64,000 bases of DNA from Anaerolineales bacterium UBA5797 (GTDB taxonomy: Bacteria; Chloroflexota; Anaerolineae; Anaerolineales; Villigracilaceae). The position numbers and the translations under genes were made by a program. Below, one piece after another: positions 51,388-60,712 of the stretch. The first letter of the stretch is position 1, and every line of letters starts with the position of its first letter. The notes below the pieces were generated by a model. The model was given only the letters and a program-made list of their open reading frames with translations. It did not search any database and was not told the origin of the DNA. The stretch covers positions 1-64,000 of the forward strand of contig DIDP01000056.1 in the NCBI GenBank assembly GCA_002418205.1. Reading direction: 5' to 3'.

Positions 51388-52497
51388 ATGCCTGAAAATA
51401 TTCGACCAGTCTACATCGAAATAGATCTCCCTCGACTCAGAAAAAATATCGAAGCGATCCGTCAGCATGTAGGTGCGGCAAAGATCATGCCGATGATCAA
51501 AGCCAATGCCTATGGCCACGGCGTGGACGGGGTGGCGCCTTACATCGAGCCGTATGTGGATTACTTCGGCGTCGCGATCGTCGAAGAGGGGATTCATCTG
51601 CGCAACCTGGGCATCACAAAACCGATCCTTGTGGCAGGCGGGACGCTTGCGGAACAAGTTCCGTATTTTGCGGAATATGACCTGACCCTGACCGGCTCAT
51701 CCGTTGCATTACTGGATTCCGCTGATGAAGTTTCCCGTTCGACCGGGAAACGCATCAAGACTCACCTGAAATTTGATACCGGCATGGAAAGGGTGGGCGT
51801 CCACGAATATGAAGCGGAGTCACTGATCGAAAGATCGGCAGCGTGTAGTCATTTGGACATTGAAGGGATCTACACCCATCTTGCCAACTCTGAAGTCCCA
51901 GATAAAAAATATTCCAGTTTGCAATTGGAACGTTTTCACGAAGTCCTTGACATTTACAACAGGAGAAGCATCCCGGTGCCTCCATTGAGACACGTTTGTA
52001 ACTCGGGCGGAATTTTGACTCTGCCAGAGGCGCATTTCGACATGGTGCGTCCGGGCATCATGTTCTATGGGGTATACCCGGGGAAGGAGATGGAGAGGGT
52101 CGTTGAGGTAAAACCTGCCGCCACCTGGCACGCGCGCGTTTCCTATTCGAAGCGGACGCGGCCGGGGCGGCCGGTCAGCTATGGGTCGTTGTGGCAGGCT
52201 GAAGTTGAGACGCGAATCGTCACGATCCCATGCGGCTATGCGGACGGTTATTTCCGTCGCATGACAAACCGGGCGCAGGTGGAGATCCGCGGAAAACGAT
52301 ATCCGCAAGTGGGGCGCATCTGCATGGATCAATTCATGGTGGATGTTGGCGACGAGGAGGTGCAGGTCGGCGAGGATGTGGTCCTGCTCGGCGGCGGGAT
52401 CAGCGCGGAGGACCTGGCAGAGTGGACGGGCACGAACGAATACGAAGTGCTGACGAACATCAGCGCGCGCGTGCCGCGCGTGTATGTCGGTGAGTGA
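51388..52497 (+). CDS. alr: Alanine racemase
   Basis: 369 residues. PLP enzyme interconverting L- and D-alanine for peptidoglycan. PLP-lysine in MIKANAYGHG, FDTGMERVG, HVCNSGG, RPGIMFYGVYP, and the second-domain active-site region GRICMDQFMVDVG are present. Normal length. The ATG at 51388 is fixed by the -10 box 6 bases upstream. It leads a same-strand run with lspA, rluD, a phosphatase-like gene and ltaE, mostly closely spaced. Confidence 0.95.
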   Translation: MPENIRPVYIEIDLPRLRKNIEAIRQHVGAAKIMPMIKANAYGHGVDGVAPYIEPYVDYFGVAIVEEGIHLRNLGITKPILVAGGTLAEQVPYFAEYDLTLTGSSVALLDSADEVSRSTGKRIKTHLKFDTGMERVGVHEYEAESLIERSAACSHLDIEGIYTHLANSEVPDKKYSSLQLERFHEVLDIYNRRSIPVPPLRHVCNSGGILTLPEAHFDMVRPGIMFYGVYPGKEMERVVEVKPAATWHARVSYSKRTRPGRPVSYGSLWQAEVETRIVTIPCGYADGYFRRMTNRAQVEIRGKRYPQVGRICMDQFMVDVGDEEVQVGEDVVLLGGGISAEDLAEWTGTNEYEVLTNISARVPRVYVGE

Positions 52498-52531
52498 TGG
52501 TAGAATGGGGCGATTTCCTTTGAGGTGAACC

Positions 52532-53074
52532 GTGAAAAATTTATTTCATAGATATTGGCAGATCGCAACGATCGCGATGGCGATCGTTATACTGGATCAA
52601 TGGACGAAGGAGCTTGTACGGACACACATCCCTTTGAGCGGCTCCTGGCTGCCTGAATCGTTGGCATGGCTTTCCCCGTATGCGCGAATTGTTCACTGGT
52701 ATAACACCGGCGCGGCGTTCGGCATGTTCAAGCAGGGGAGCATGGTATTCACTGTGCTTGCCTTCGTGGTGATCGGATTGATCCTGTATTACTATCCACA
52801 AGTGGAGAAGGCGGATTGGTCTTTGCGGATCGCGATGAGCATGCAGCTGGGTGGTGCAACCGGCAACCTGATCGACCGCCTGACCATCGGGCATGTGACC
52901 GATTTTATTTCGATCGGGAAATTCCCGGTGTTCAATGTGGCGGATGCCAGCATCACCGTCGGGGCGGTGGTTCTTTTCCTGGGTGTCTGGATGATGGAAA
53001 GAGCCGAGAAGAAACAGCAATCCACAGGGCAGGATCAGCCGAACGAATCTCCCAAAGAAGCGACAAGTGAGTGA
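52532..53074 (+). CDS. lspA: Lipoprotein signal peptidase (signal peptidase II)
   Basis: 180 residues with four membrane segments. It removes signal peptides from prolipoproteins; several lipoproteins are encoded in this window. Catalytic aspartates lie in GNLIDRL and FNVADASI, and HWYNTGAAFGMF is the family motif. It starts at GTG after AGGTGA. A polar C-terminal tail (EKKQQSTGQDQPNE) extends past the last helix. TGG-TAGAAT at 52498-52506 is a possible extended -10. The stop lies 8 bases inside rluD. Confidence 0.95.
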   Translation: MKNLFHRYWQIATIAMAIVILDQWTKELVRTHIPLSGSWLPESLAWLSPYARIVHWYNTGAAFGMFKQGSMVFTVLAFVVIGLILYYYPQVEKADWSLRIAMSMQLGGATGNLIDRLTIGHVTDFISIGKFPVFNVADASITVGAVVLFLGVWMMERAEKKQQSTGQDQPNESPKEATSE

Positions 53075-53987
53075 CCGTGTTCTGACTTTCGATTTCGATC
53101 ATGAAACTCCTGAGCGGCTCGATAAATTCCTGGTCGGGCAGTTGCAGGAGTTTTCGCGTTCGCGCATCCAGGGTTTGATCGCAGACGGTTTTGTGGACGT
53201 AAACGGTCGCGCCGCCCGGAAGTCTGGTCAAACACTGGAGAGCGGATTCAAGGTGACGGTCCGGATCCCGCCAGTCGAACCGACGGACCTGATCCCCGAG
53301 GATATTCCGTTGAACGTCCTCTTCGAGAATGAAGATGTGATCGTGATCGATAAACCGTCCGGCATGGTGGTTCACCCCGCGGCTGGTCATTCATCGGGAA
53401 CCCTTGTCAACGCTGTGTTGGGATACGACCCGGAGATCGAAGGCATCGGTGGTGAAGAGCGCCCGGGGGTTGTGCATCGGCTTGACAAGGAAACTTCCGG
53501 TTTGATCCTGATCGCCAAAAACGAACGCGCCCATCGCTGGCTGCAGGAGCAGTTCCGCCTGCGGAAGGTGGAGAAAACCTACCTTGCCCTCGTGGACGGC
53601 AAACCGCCGACGCCCGCCGGTCGGGTGGAAACCTACATCGGGCGCGACCCGGGTCATCGCAAGCGGATGGCGAATGTTTCGGAGAGCCGCGGGCGTGAAG
53701 CGATCTCGGAATACCGTACGGTCGAGGAGTTCAAAGATCATACCCTGCTTGAGTTTCATCCTCTTACCGGGCGCACGCATCAGATCCGTTTGCATTGCGC
53801 ATTTCTGAAGTGCCCGATCGTGGGGGATGAGGTGTATGGGAGGAGAAAACCAACTGTGGAGATCGAGAGACATTTTTTACATGCGCATCGGTTGAAGATC
53901 ATCCTCCTCGGAGAGACAAAGCAGAGAGCCTTTGAGTCCCCGTTGCCCGAAGAATTGGAGCAGGTTCTAAAATCCTTAAGAGGTTAA
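53067..53987 (+). CDS. rluD: 23S rRNA pseudouridine synthase, RluD family
   Basis: 306 residues. N-terminal S4 RNA-binding domain (RLDKFLVGQLQEFSRSRIQ), then the catalytic domain with GVVHRLDKETSGL holding the nucleophilic Asp, and PLTGRTHQIRLH. It converts uridines in helix 69 of 23S rRNA (or equivalents) to pseudouridine. It starts at GTG, overlapping lspA by 8 bases, an arrangement common in bacteria. The stop is directly followed by the next start codon. Confidence 0.93.
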   Translation: MSDRVLTFDFDHETPERLDKFLVGQLQEFSRSRIQGLIADGFVDVNGRAARKSGQTLESGFKVTVRIPPVEPTDLIPEDIPLNVLFENEDVIVIDKPSGMVVHPAAGHSSGTLVNAVLGYDPEIEGIGGEERPGVVHRLDKETSGLILIAKNERAHRWLQEQFRLRKVEKTYLALVDGKPPTPAGRVETYIGRDPGHRKRMANVSESRGREAISEYRTVEEFKDHTLLEFHPLTGRTHQIRLHCAFLKCPIVGDEVYGRRKPTVEIERHFLHAHRLKIILLGETKQRAFESPLPEELEQVLKSLRG

Positions 53988-54557
53988 ATGGCCGGGAAGC
54001 ACCTGATCCTCGTAAAGCATTCCATCCCTGTGATCGTTGAAAATTTGCCAGCGCGCGAATGGCGGCTTTCCAGTGAAGGACGTTCGCGTGCTCTGAAGCT
54101 GACTGGTCAATTGTCCGTGTACTCGCCGGAGGTCATTATTTCCAGCAATGAACCCAAGGCAATGGAAACTGCTGAAATTCTTGCAAGGGAATATGGTTTG
54201 AAGTTCCTTGTTGTGGATGGTTTGCATGAGCATGATCGTCGGAATGTACCCTTTCAATCCATGGAGGAATTTCGGCGTTCGGTCCGCCAGTTCTTCGAAC
54301 GACCAAGGGAGCTTGTGTTTGGAAACGAAACGGCAGAACAATCCAACGACCGTTTTGCCAAAGCTGTCCACTCTGTGGTGGATTCCCATGAAGCGGAAAC
54401 GATTGTGATTGTTTCGCACGGCACGGTCATTTCCCAATATGTGTCGCGGTTGGTCGGTTGCTCCGCTTATTCATTGTGGGAGGAGCTTGGATTGCCATCC
54501 TATGTTGTCCTTGATATGGAAAGAAAATTCCTACTAAAAAAAGCAACCAGCGTATAG
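53988..54557 (+). CDS. Histidine phosphatase-like protein with altered motif
   Basis: 189 residues. The fold pattern is that of the phosphoglycerate mutase/histidine phosphatase superfamily: LILVKHS in place of LVRHG (H11 kept, Arg replaced by K10), [12 protein letters not shown] in place of SSPLxRAxETA (Arg replaced by K57), and the second His in VSHGTVIS (H144). Both phosphate-clamp arginines are thus lysines. It may be a weak, altered or non-catalytic member. The ATG directly follows the rluD stop. Confidence 0.75.
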   Translation: MAGKHLILVKHSIPVIVENLPAREWRLSSEGRSRALKLTGQLSVYSPEVIISSNEPKAMETAEILAREYGLKFLVVDGLHEHDRRNVPFQSMEEFRRSVRQFFERPRELVFGNETAEQSNDRFAKAVHSVVDSHEAETIVIVSHGTVISQYVSRLVGCSAYSLWEELGLPSYVVLDMERKFLLKKATSV

Positions 54558-54565
54558 GAGATGAT

Positions 54566-55603
54566 ATGGAGTACATTGATCTGCGTTCCGATACAGTGAC
54601 GAAGCCAACGCCGGAAATGCGCGAAGCAATGGCGGAGACTGAGGTGGGGGACGATGTTTTTCGTGACGATCCAACCGTCAACAGGCTGGAGGCGATGGCG
54701 GCTGAGAAAATGGGCAAGGAGGCAGCCATCTTTGTTCCATCGGGAACGATGGGAAATCTAATCGCATTGCTGGTCCACTGTCAGCGCGGCGACGAGGCGA
54801 TCGTGGGGGACCGGTCTCATATCTATTTGAACGAGGCGGGCGGGATGTCCGCATTGGGCGGCATCCAACCCTGCCCGATCCCGAATCAAAAAGACGGGAC
54901 GCTTGCCCTCGTTGACATTCTCGCCTCCATCCGGACCGAGGATGTGCATCATCCCATCACACGTCTGATCTGCCTCGAGAACACGCAAAACATTTGCGGC
55001 GGCGTGCCGTTGACGCCCGAATATACGCGCCAGGTTGGCAAACTGGCGCGGGACAATAATTTGAAATTACACATCGATGGTGCCCGTATCTTCAACGCGG
55101 CTGCTGCACAGAATGTGGATGTGAGGCACCTGGTTGAGCCTGCCCATTCCGTGATGTTCTGCCTGAGCAAGGGACTGGTCTCCCCGATCGGCTCCATGCT
55201 CGTGGGGTCACAAAAATTCATTGACCGCGCCCGTCACATTCGCAAGATGCTGGGTGGAGGCATGCGCCAGGTGGGTGTTGTCGCTTCGGCCGGGATCATC
55301 TCGCTGGAGAAGATGACGGGTCGTTTGGCGGAAGATCATATCCGGGCGCGCAGGCTGGCTGATGGATTGCGCCAGATCAAGGGACTCCATGTGGACGACG
55401 GCTCGCCGTATTCGAACATGGTTTATTTCAACCTTGCAGATGAAGTCCGTATGGGTGCGAAGCAGGTTGCAGAAAAGATGAAGGATCTCGGCGTTTTGCT
55501 GGATGCCGATCATCCGCGGCGCTTCCGGTTGGTGACACATTACTGGGTGGATGATGATGCAGTGGAAAAAAGCATCCAGGCATTCAAAACAGTGCTCAGT
55601 TAA
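54566..55603 (+). CDS. ltaE: Low-specificity L-threonine aldolase
   Basis: 345 residues. PLP enzyme cleaving threonine (and allo-threonine) to glycine and acetaldehyde. [17 protein letters not shown], the [12 protein letters not shown] segment, [10 protein letters not shown] and the PLP lysine in [12 protein letters not shown] are present. Normal length. AGGAGATGAT precedes the ATG, 8 bases after the phosphatase-like gene. The unit ends at a strong bidirectional terminator. Confidence 0.94.
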   Translation: MEYIDLRSDTVTKPTPEMREAMAETEVGDDVFRDDPTVNRLEAMAAEKMGKEAAIFVPSGTMGNLIALLVHCQRGDEAIVGDRSHIYLNEAGGMSALGGIQPCPIPNQKDGTLALVDILASIRTEDVHHPITRLICLENTQNICGGVPLTPEYTRQVGKLARDNNLKLHIDGARIFNAAAAQNVDVRHLVEPAHSVMFCLSKGLVSPIGSMLVGSQKFIDRARHIRKMLGGGMRQVGVVASAGIISLEKMTGRLAEDHIRARRLADGLRQIKGLHVDDGSPYSNMVYFNLADEVRMGAKQVAEKMKDLGVLLDADHPRRFRLVTHYWVDDDAVEKSIQAFKTVLS

Positions 55604-55609
55604 AAAAAA

Positions 55610-55642
55610 ACAGGACAGGCATTTGCCTGTCCTGTCATTTTT
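55610..55642. terminator. Bidirectional terminator between ltaE and the GGDEF gene
   Basis: 11-base arms (55610-55620, 55625-55635) around ATTT, with an A-run on one side and a T-run on the other, serving both converging genes. The GGDEF stop codon touches the right arm. Confidence 0.9.
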
Positions 55643-57176
55643 CATCCCAGTGGTCAGCCGCCGGTTCGACCTGGTTGCGTCCGCGCTCTTTTGCAACGTA
55701 CAGCCTTTTATCTGCAAGATCGATCAGGCGGTAGATCTCATCCGCCTCCTGTGGGAAGACGGCGATCCCCTGGCTCACCGTGGGGATCGGAACCGTCTGT
55801 TGATCGCGGTCTTCCACGCGAATAGTTGTCATTGTATGGGCTATTCTGCGTGAGATCTCGTTCGCCTGTTTTCCGCTCGCGCCGGGCAGGGAAATGATGA
55901 ATTCCTCTCCACCCCAGCGACCGACCGCGTCCGTTTGTTTGATGTGCTGTTTGATCGCCACACATAGCGAGTGCAAAATACGGTCCCCCACCAGATGCCC
56001 AAAGGTGTCGTTGTATTGTTTGAAGTAGTCGATATCCAGCATGATCAGGCTGAGCGTGGAGTTGCTTTTCAGTGCCTCGGCTGATTGATCGGCAAGCCGT
56101 TTCAAAAAGTATCCGTGGTTAAAGACACCGGTCATGCTGTCGAGACGGGCTTGTTCCTCCACCTGGGCATGGCGGATGGTGTTATCTAGGGCAAGGGTCA
56201 CATGTTGACCGAGGCTGGAGAGCAGTTCAAGGTCGCCCCGGTCGAACGCGTTGGGGCTGTAGGAGGCAAGCGCGAGGATACCCGTTACATTGGGGGCGCT
56301 AAGCGGCACGCCGATCCAGGACAGGCTGGTTTTTTCCCTTCCCATGATGAAATTTTCGATGCCTTCCAGCCGGATCTCCTCCCGCATATCCGGCAGGAAC
56401 AGTTCCTTCTGATTTTTTATGACCCAGCCTGAAAGTGAGCCTTTGAGCGGCACGCGCGTCCCGTTGTAATACTCGCCATCATCGTAGAAGAGAGGCAGTT
56501 CGATCTCATCGTTCTGGCAAATGCCGATAAAGAACGTATCAGCCTCAAGGGTGTCCCGGATCGTCAAATCCAAAAGGGAGATGGTCCGTTCGGTATCCAG
56601 TGACTGCATGATCTGGCGGCTGACCCGGTTGATCGTTTCCAGCCTATGGATCTGCTGTTGGGTTGTGAATTTGATCCGGATGATGGCTTCCATGACGACC
56701 ACGGAGATAATGATCGGAGCAAGGTATTCCAGATAGGATTCGATGTTCACGAGTCCCGGTAAACTTTGAGGCAGGCTGATCGCCAGGATGCCAAACAGTG
56801 AAACATAGGCATAAAAGCGGCCTGAGATCGTGGCGATCACCAATACGCCGAAAATTATCAGGACATGAAGAAGTTCCCCGGAATGTTCCGGCAGGATGAA
56901 CGTGAGACTCCCGAGTGCAAAGCCGGTCACCAGGGCATTTGCGATGCGGTAGGAACTCCGGTGAATGGCAAAGCGGATGACCAGAAAGTGGTTGAGCAAA
57001 ATGTAAATAATGCCCGCGAACGAATATGTGATCAGGATGACATTTGTTGACGACCGGCTGATGATATCGTCCAGAACAATGCCGAGGAACGTGACCACCG
57101 ATGCGAAGGTGAAAGGCATGATAAAACGCCGTATCTCGAGGGGCGTAAAAGGTGTAATGGGTTTCTTTGTTTTCAT
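55635..57176 (-). CDS. Membrane GAF-GGDEF diguanylate cyclase
   Basis: 513 residues. Five or six membrane segments (about 18-165), a GAF domain (about 195-340) and a GGDEF domain (about 345-500) with RWGGEEF at the active site, DIDYFKQYNDTFGH and the metal-binding Asp. It should make cyclic di-GMP. No RxxD product-inhibition site is evident at the usual place. Its start overlaps the HD-GYP gene stop by four bases, so synthesis and breakdown of the messenger are co-produced. Confidence 0.92.
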   Translation of the reverse strand: MKTKKPITPFTPLEIRRFIMPFTFASVVTFLGIVLDDIISRSSTNVILITYSFAGIIYILLNHFLVIRFAIHRSSYRIANALVTGFALGSLTFILPEHSGELLHVLIIFGVLVIATISGRFYAYVSLFGILAISLPQSLPGLVNIESYLEYLAPIIISVVVMEAIIRIKFTTQQQIHRLETINRVSRQIMQSLDTERTISLLDLTIRDTLEADTFFIGICQNDEIELPLFYDDGEYYNGTRVPLKGSLSGWVIKNQKELFLPDMREEIRLEGIENFIMGREKTSLSWIGVPLSAPNVTGILALASYSPNAFDRGDLELLSSLGQHVTLALDNTIRHAQVEEQARLDSMTGVFNHGYFLKRLADQSAEALKSNSTLSLIMLDIDYFKQYNDTFGHLVGDRILHSLCVAIKQHIKQTDAVGRWGGEEFIISLPGASGKQANEISRRIAHTMTTIRVEDRDQQTVPIPTVSQGIAVFPQEADEIYRLIDLADKRLYVAKERGRNQVEPAADHWDEK

Positions 57177-59707
57177 GACGAATGGCTGCTCTCTGTGTAA
57201 TCAGCATAGGGTATGGTTGAGAGCGCATTCACGATCCTGGGATCAAACAAAACGCCCGCTTGTTCCTGCAGATACCTCAGAGCTTCCTCAGGGGATGATT
57301 TTTTACGATAACTGCGTTTGCTGGTCAATGCGTCGAACACATCAGCCACGGCAAAAATGCGCGCCTGGACCGGTATCTCCTCTCCCTTTAACCGAAGAGG
57401 GTAACCACTCCCATCCCATCTCTCGTGGTGATAGCGGACAACGGTCATGCATTCCTGTAGAAACGGGATTCTTTCCACGATCCGCGCGCCGATCTCGGGA
57501 TGCATGCGCATGATCTTCCATTCGTCCTCCGTGAGCTTGCCCGGCTTGTGAAGGATGATGTCGCTGATCCCGATCTTGCCAATGTCGTGGAGAAGTGCGC
57601 CTCTTTCCAACGATTTGAGCTGTTTTCCGTTTAACCCAACCTTCCTTGCCAGCAGGCATGCCAGCTCACTCACGCGCTTGCTGTGACCTTCCGTCTCGCG
57701 GTCGCGCGCATCCAGGGCGGACATGAGCGCGGAAAGGGTTTCATCGTAAGTGGCTTCCAATTCCTCGTACGCCGCACGGAGCTCCTCCGCCTGCCTGCGC
57801 GTTTCTGATAACAGCATCGAACGCTCGAGCGTGACCGCCGCTTGGTTCGCCAGTGTTTGAATGTTGGCATAATTTTGTCCCCGGCTCTCCGGGATGTTCA
57901 TCCAGAGCGCGCCGACAGGATTTGAACGTGTCAGCAGGGGGTAACAAGCCTGCGAACCCTGATCGACCTGATCGATGATGCTTTGTCCCATCTGGATCGA
58001 CTGCATGATCCGTTCCATCGGGTGTTGGTGGCGGTTGTGGAAGCCGTTGGAATCCAATTCCACTTCAGCCTGGATTTTTCCATCCGCTGACATGAGCACG
58101 ATCCCGGTTTCCCTGGCGTTCATGATCTTGTGCGCGGCGCGGACGATCAGCTCTGCCGCGTGGCTCAGTTCCTCCGCCATGATCACGTCTTCACTTAATT
58201 GCCGGAGCATGGATGTCATGTTGAGGGTGTTGCGCAGTTCCTGGTACAGCCATGAACTTTCCACGGAAGCGGCCGCCTGGGATGCCAGCAGATCGGCAAG
58301 GGACTCGTCGCTTTCTGTGAAGAAAACGCCGTTCTCCTTCCCGAAGGCGATGATCGTTCCGATGCTCAGGCGGTGCAACCGGATGGGGATCGCCAGCGCG
58401 CTTCTCAGGTTTGCATGATCGATATCGAGATTCCGGTCGCTGGTGTATTTCCGCAGATCGCGCACCCGGAATGGTTCGCTGGCGTTCAACGCCGCCTGCA
58501 ATAACGGCTCCTCGGATGGGTTTTCGTTCAACGCGGCGAGCAGGCGCGGCGCATCGCCTGCCGAGGCGGTCCGCGAAAAATTCCCCTGTTGGTCCAATAA
58601 TGTAATGAAAACAAAACGCGCTTCGAAAGTGTTCCTGGCAAGGATGGCGATTTCCTGGACGGCTGCCTGTGGATCAAGCAGGGTCGTCAGCGAAATCCCT
58701 GCTTGGATCAGTTTGGTCAGCCTCTGGTTGTAATTGGAGCGTTCCCAGGCGCGGGTCAATTCATGGGCCACGCCTTCCGCGATGGCAATGTCCACATTGC
58801 TGAAGGCATGCGGCTTGTCGGAACTGATCTCGATGACACCCTTGATATATCCCTGGGTCAGGATGGGGATCATGATCTGTGAGCGGGTGTTGTCATTATC
58901 GTGAGACGGCGAATAATCCGGATCGAGTGTTGTGTCGTTTACGATCAGGGTTTTTTTATGACGGCTTACGCGCCCCAACAAGCCTTCATGGTCGCCGAGC
59001 CTGCGGTTGGGGGGGAGCATGTTTATCATTTTCCCGCTGGAGGCCAGCGCGACAAACTCTCTTGTGCCGGATTCGTGCAGCAGGAGGGATACGAACGAGC
59101 AGTTGATTGCGCGTTCCAGCATGTTGATCGCCAGTTGCGCGGCGACGGGAGGGTCGAGTTCGGTTTCCAGTTGCTGGCTGAGTTCGTTTAAATAGGTTAA
59201 TTGCGTGGTTCGATGTTTTTCCGCATTGAGTTTACGCGTGGTGATCTCGATCTGTTCCTTCAGGGCATCCACATTCGAGTCGTGCGCGGGGACCGGGGTA
59301 AACTGCTCGCCGGGTTTGTCAGCGTCTTTTTTCGTTTGTATAAGCCTGAGGGTGGATATGGTATTGACGTTGATCGCGTAGATGGTCAGGGCGGTGATGA
59401 GGCCTGTAAAAAGGAATCCGCCTTCTCGTGCGTAGGAGGCGGATGTGTCGAGCAGGGAATAGATACCGATAACGGAGACGGTCTGGATGAAAAGAAAATG
59501 CGCGTTGGCGCGCAATCCGATCTTTTGTGCGCGGAGGATCAGGATCAACCAGAGGATGGCGAGGACAAACAAGGTTGCGCCAATGATGGTGATCCCCAGT
59601 TCGGATAGTTGTATATACGGGGCTGGTATTGCGGGCAGGAATAATAGTCCCTGCGCCAGCAGGGAGAGTATGCCGGCAATAACCGATGTTATTTTATAAG
59701 GTCGCAT
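57173..59707 (-). CDS. Membrane multi-GAF HD-GYP phosphodiesterase
   Basis: 844 residues. Four N-terminal membrane segments (to about 130), a coiled coil, then three GAF-like domains (about 175-320, 330-480, 490-640), a second helix and an HD-GYP domain (about 650-830) with HDIGKIGI, HPEIGA and HHERWDGSGYP. It should hydrolyse cyclic di-GMP. The GAF series suggests several cytoplasmic ligands, which I cannot name. It is first of a two-gene unit with the GGDEF gene. TAAAAT on the minus strand, 21 bases before the ATG, is a candidate -10. Confidence 0.92.
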   Translation of the reverse strand: MRPYKITSVIAGILSLLAQGLLFLPAIPAPYIQLSELGITIIGATLFVLAILWLILILRAQKIGLRANAHFLFIQTVSVIGIYSLLDTSASYAREGGFLFTGLITALTIYAINVNTISTLRLIQTKKDADKPGEQFTPVPAHDSNVDALKEQIEITTRKLNAEKHRTTQLTYLNELSQQLETELDPPVAAQLAINMLERAINCSFVSLLLHESGTREFVALASSGKMINMLPPNRRLGDHEGLLGRVSRHKKTLIVNDTTLDPDYSPSHDNDNTRSQIMIPILTQGYIKGVIEISSDKPHAFSNVDIAIAEGVAHELTRAWERSNYNQRLTKLIQAGISLTTLLDPQAAVQEIAILARNTFEARFVFITLLDQQGNFSRTASAGDAPRLLAALNENPSEEPLLQAALNASEPFRVRDLRKYTSDRNLDIDHANLRSALAIPIRLHRLSIGTIIAFGKENGVFFTESDESLADLLASQAAASVESSWLYQELRNTLNMTSMLRQLSEDVIMAEELSHAAELIVRAAHKIMNARETGIVLMSADGKIQAEVELDSNGFHNRHQHPMERIMQSIQMGQSIIDQVDQGSQACYPLLTRSNPVGALWMNIPESRGQNYANIQTLANQAAVTLERSMLLSETRRQAEELRAAYEELEATYDETLSALMSALDARDRETEGHSKRVSELACLLARKVGLNGKQLKSLERGALLHDIGKIGISDIILHKPGKLTEDEWKIMRMHPEIGARIVERIPFLQECMTVVRYHHERWDGSGYPLRLKGEEIPVQARIFAVADVFDALTSKRSYRKKSSPEEALRYLQEQAGVLFDPRIVNALSTIPYADYTESSHSS

Positions 59708-59790
59708 AGAATTGATAAGTGATTCCCTATTTTATCCTGCATGACTCGGCAATAATGAATGAGTTACTTACAACGTTGAAAGTTATTATC

Positions 59791-59799
59791 TGATATAAT
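59791..59799 (+). promoter_or_regulatory. Extended -10 of the punA operon
   Basis: TGA followed by a perfect TATAAT (59794-59799), leaving a leader of about 58 bases. TTACAA, 20 bases upstream, is a poor -35. Confidence 0.6.
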
Positions 59800-59863
59800 T
59801 TTTTGCACTTGGAGCACAATAAGGGGCTGTGACCCTAATCTTTACCGAAAAGAAGAACCCATT

Positions 59864-60700
59864 ATGACAACATTTATAACACTAGCGCAAATTGACCAGG
59901 CGGCGGATGCCGTCCGTTCACACACCTCTCACAAGCCGCGCATCGGGATCATCCTCGGTTCCGGGCTGAACTCGATGGCTGAATCCGTTAAAAACGCGGA
60001 TATCATCCCTTACGGCGACCTGCCCCATTGGCCCGTTTCGACGGTACATGGGCACTCCGGCCGCCTTGTGATCGGGGAACTGGAGGGCCAGCCTGTTTTT
60101 GTCATGCAGGGGCGCGTCCATTTTTATGAAGGATACAGCATGTCGCAGGTCACATTACCGGTGCGCGTGATGCTGCGGCTGGGCTTGGAGATGATGTTCG
60201 TGACCAATGCAGCCGGGGGTGTCAACCCCGATTTTGAACCAGGCGATGTGATGCTTATCACCGATAACCTCAATATGATGGGCATGACCGGAGCCAACCC
60301 TTTGATGGGACCGAACATTGACGAACTGGGTCCGCGTTTTCCGGATATGAGTCAGGCGTATGATCGTGAGTTGATGTCAATGGCAAGACAGGTGGCAAAG
60401 AGCGGCAATATCGTATTGCGGGAGGGCGTGTATTGCGGTTTGAGCGGTCCTTCGTTCGAAAGCCCCGCCGACCTGCGCTTTCTGCGCATGGTTGGAGCCG
60501 ATGCGGTGGGAATGTCCACCGTGCCGGAAGTGATCGTGGCGCGGCACGGCGGATTGCGTGTATTGGGCATTTCGGGCGTCAGCAACAAAGCCAACCTGGA
60601 TGGCTCGACGATCACCACGCACGAGGAAGTGATGGAAGCCGGCAAGGTGATCACTCCAAAAATCGAATCGATCCTCCGCGGCGTATTGCGGTCGCTTTGA
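59864..60700 (+). CDS. punA: Purine nucleoside phosphorylase (PNP I, trimeric type)
   Basis: 278 residues. It cleaves inosine and guanosine with phosphate for purine salvage. GIILGSGLN, STVHGHSGRLVIG, GRVHFYEGYSM, VTNAAGGVNPDF and the base-binding region SGPSFESPADLRFLRMVGADAVGMSTVPE are complete. It leads a close-packed run with a membrane protein, a GNAT and the membrane GAF-HTH protein (gaps 12, 11 and 15 bases). Confidence 0.95.
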   Translation: MTTFITLAQIDQAADAVRSHTSHKPRIGIILGSGLNSMAESVKNADIIPYGDLPHWPVSTVHGHSGRLVIGELEGQPVFVMQGRVHFYEGYSMSQVTLPVRVMLRLGLEMMFVTNAAGGVNPDFEPGDVMLITDNLNMMGMTGANPLMGPNIDELGPRFPDMSQAYDRELMSMARQVAKSGNIVLREGVYCGLSGPSFESPADLRFLRMVGADAVGMSTVPEVIVARHGGLRVLGISGVSNKANLDGSTITTHEEVMEAGKVITPKIESILRGVLRSL

Positions 60701-60712
60701 TCCCTCCCCGCC

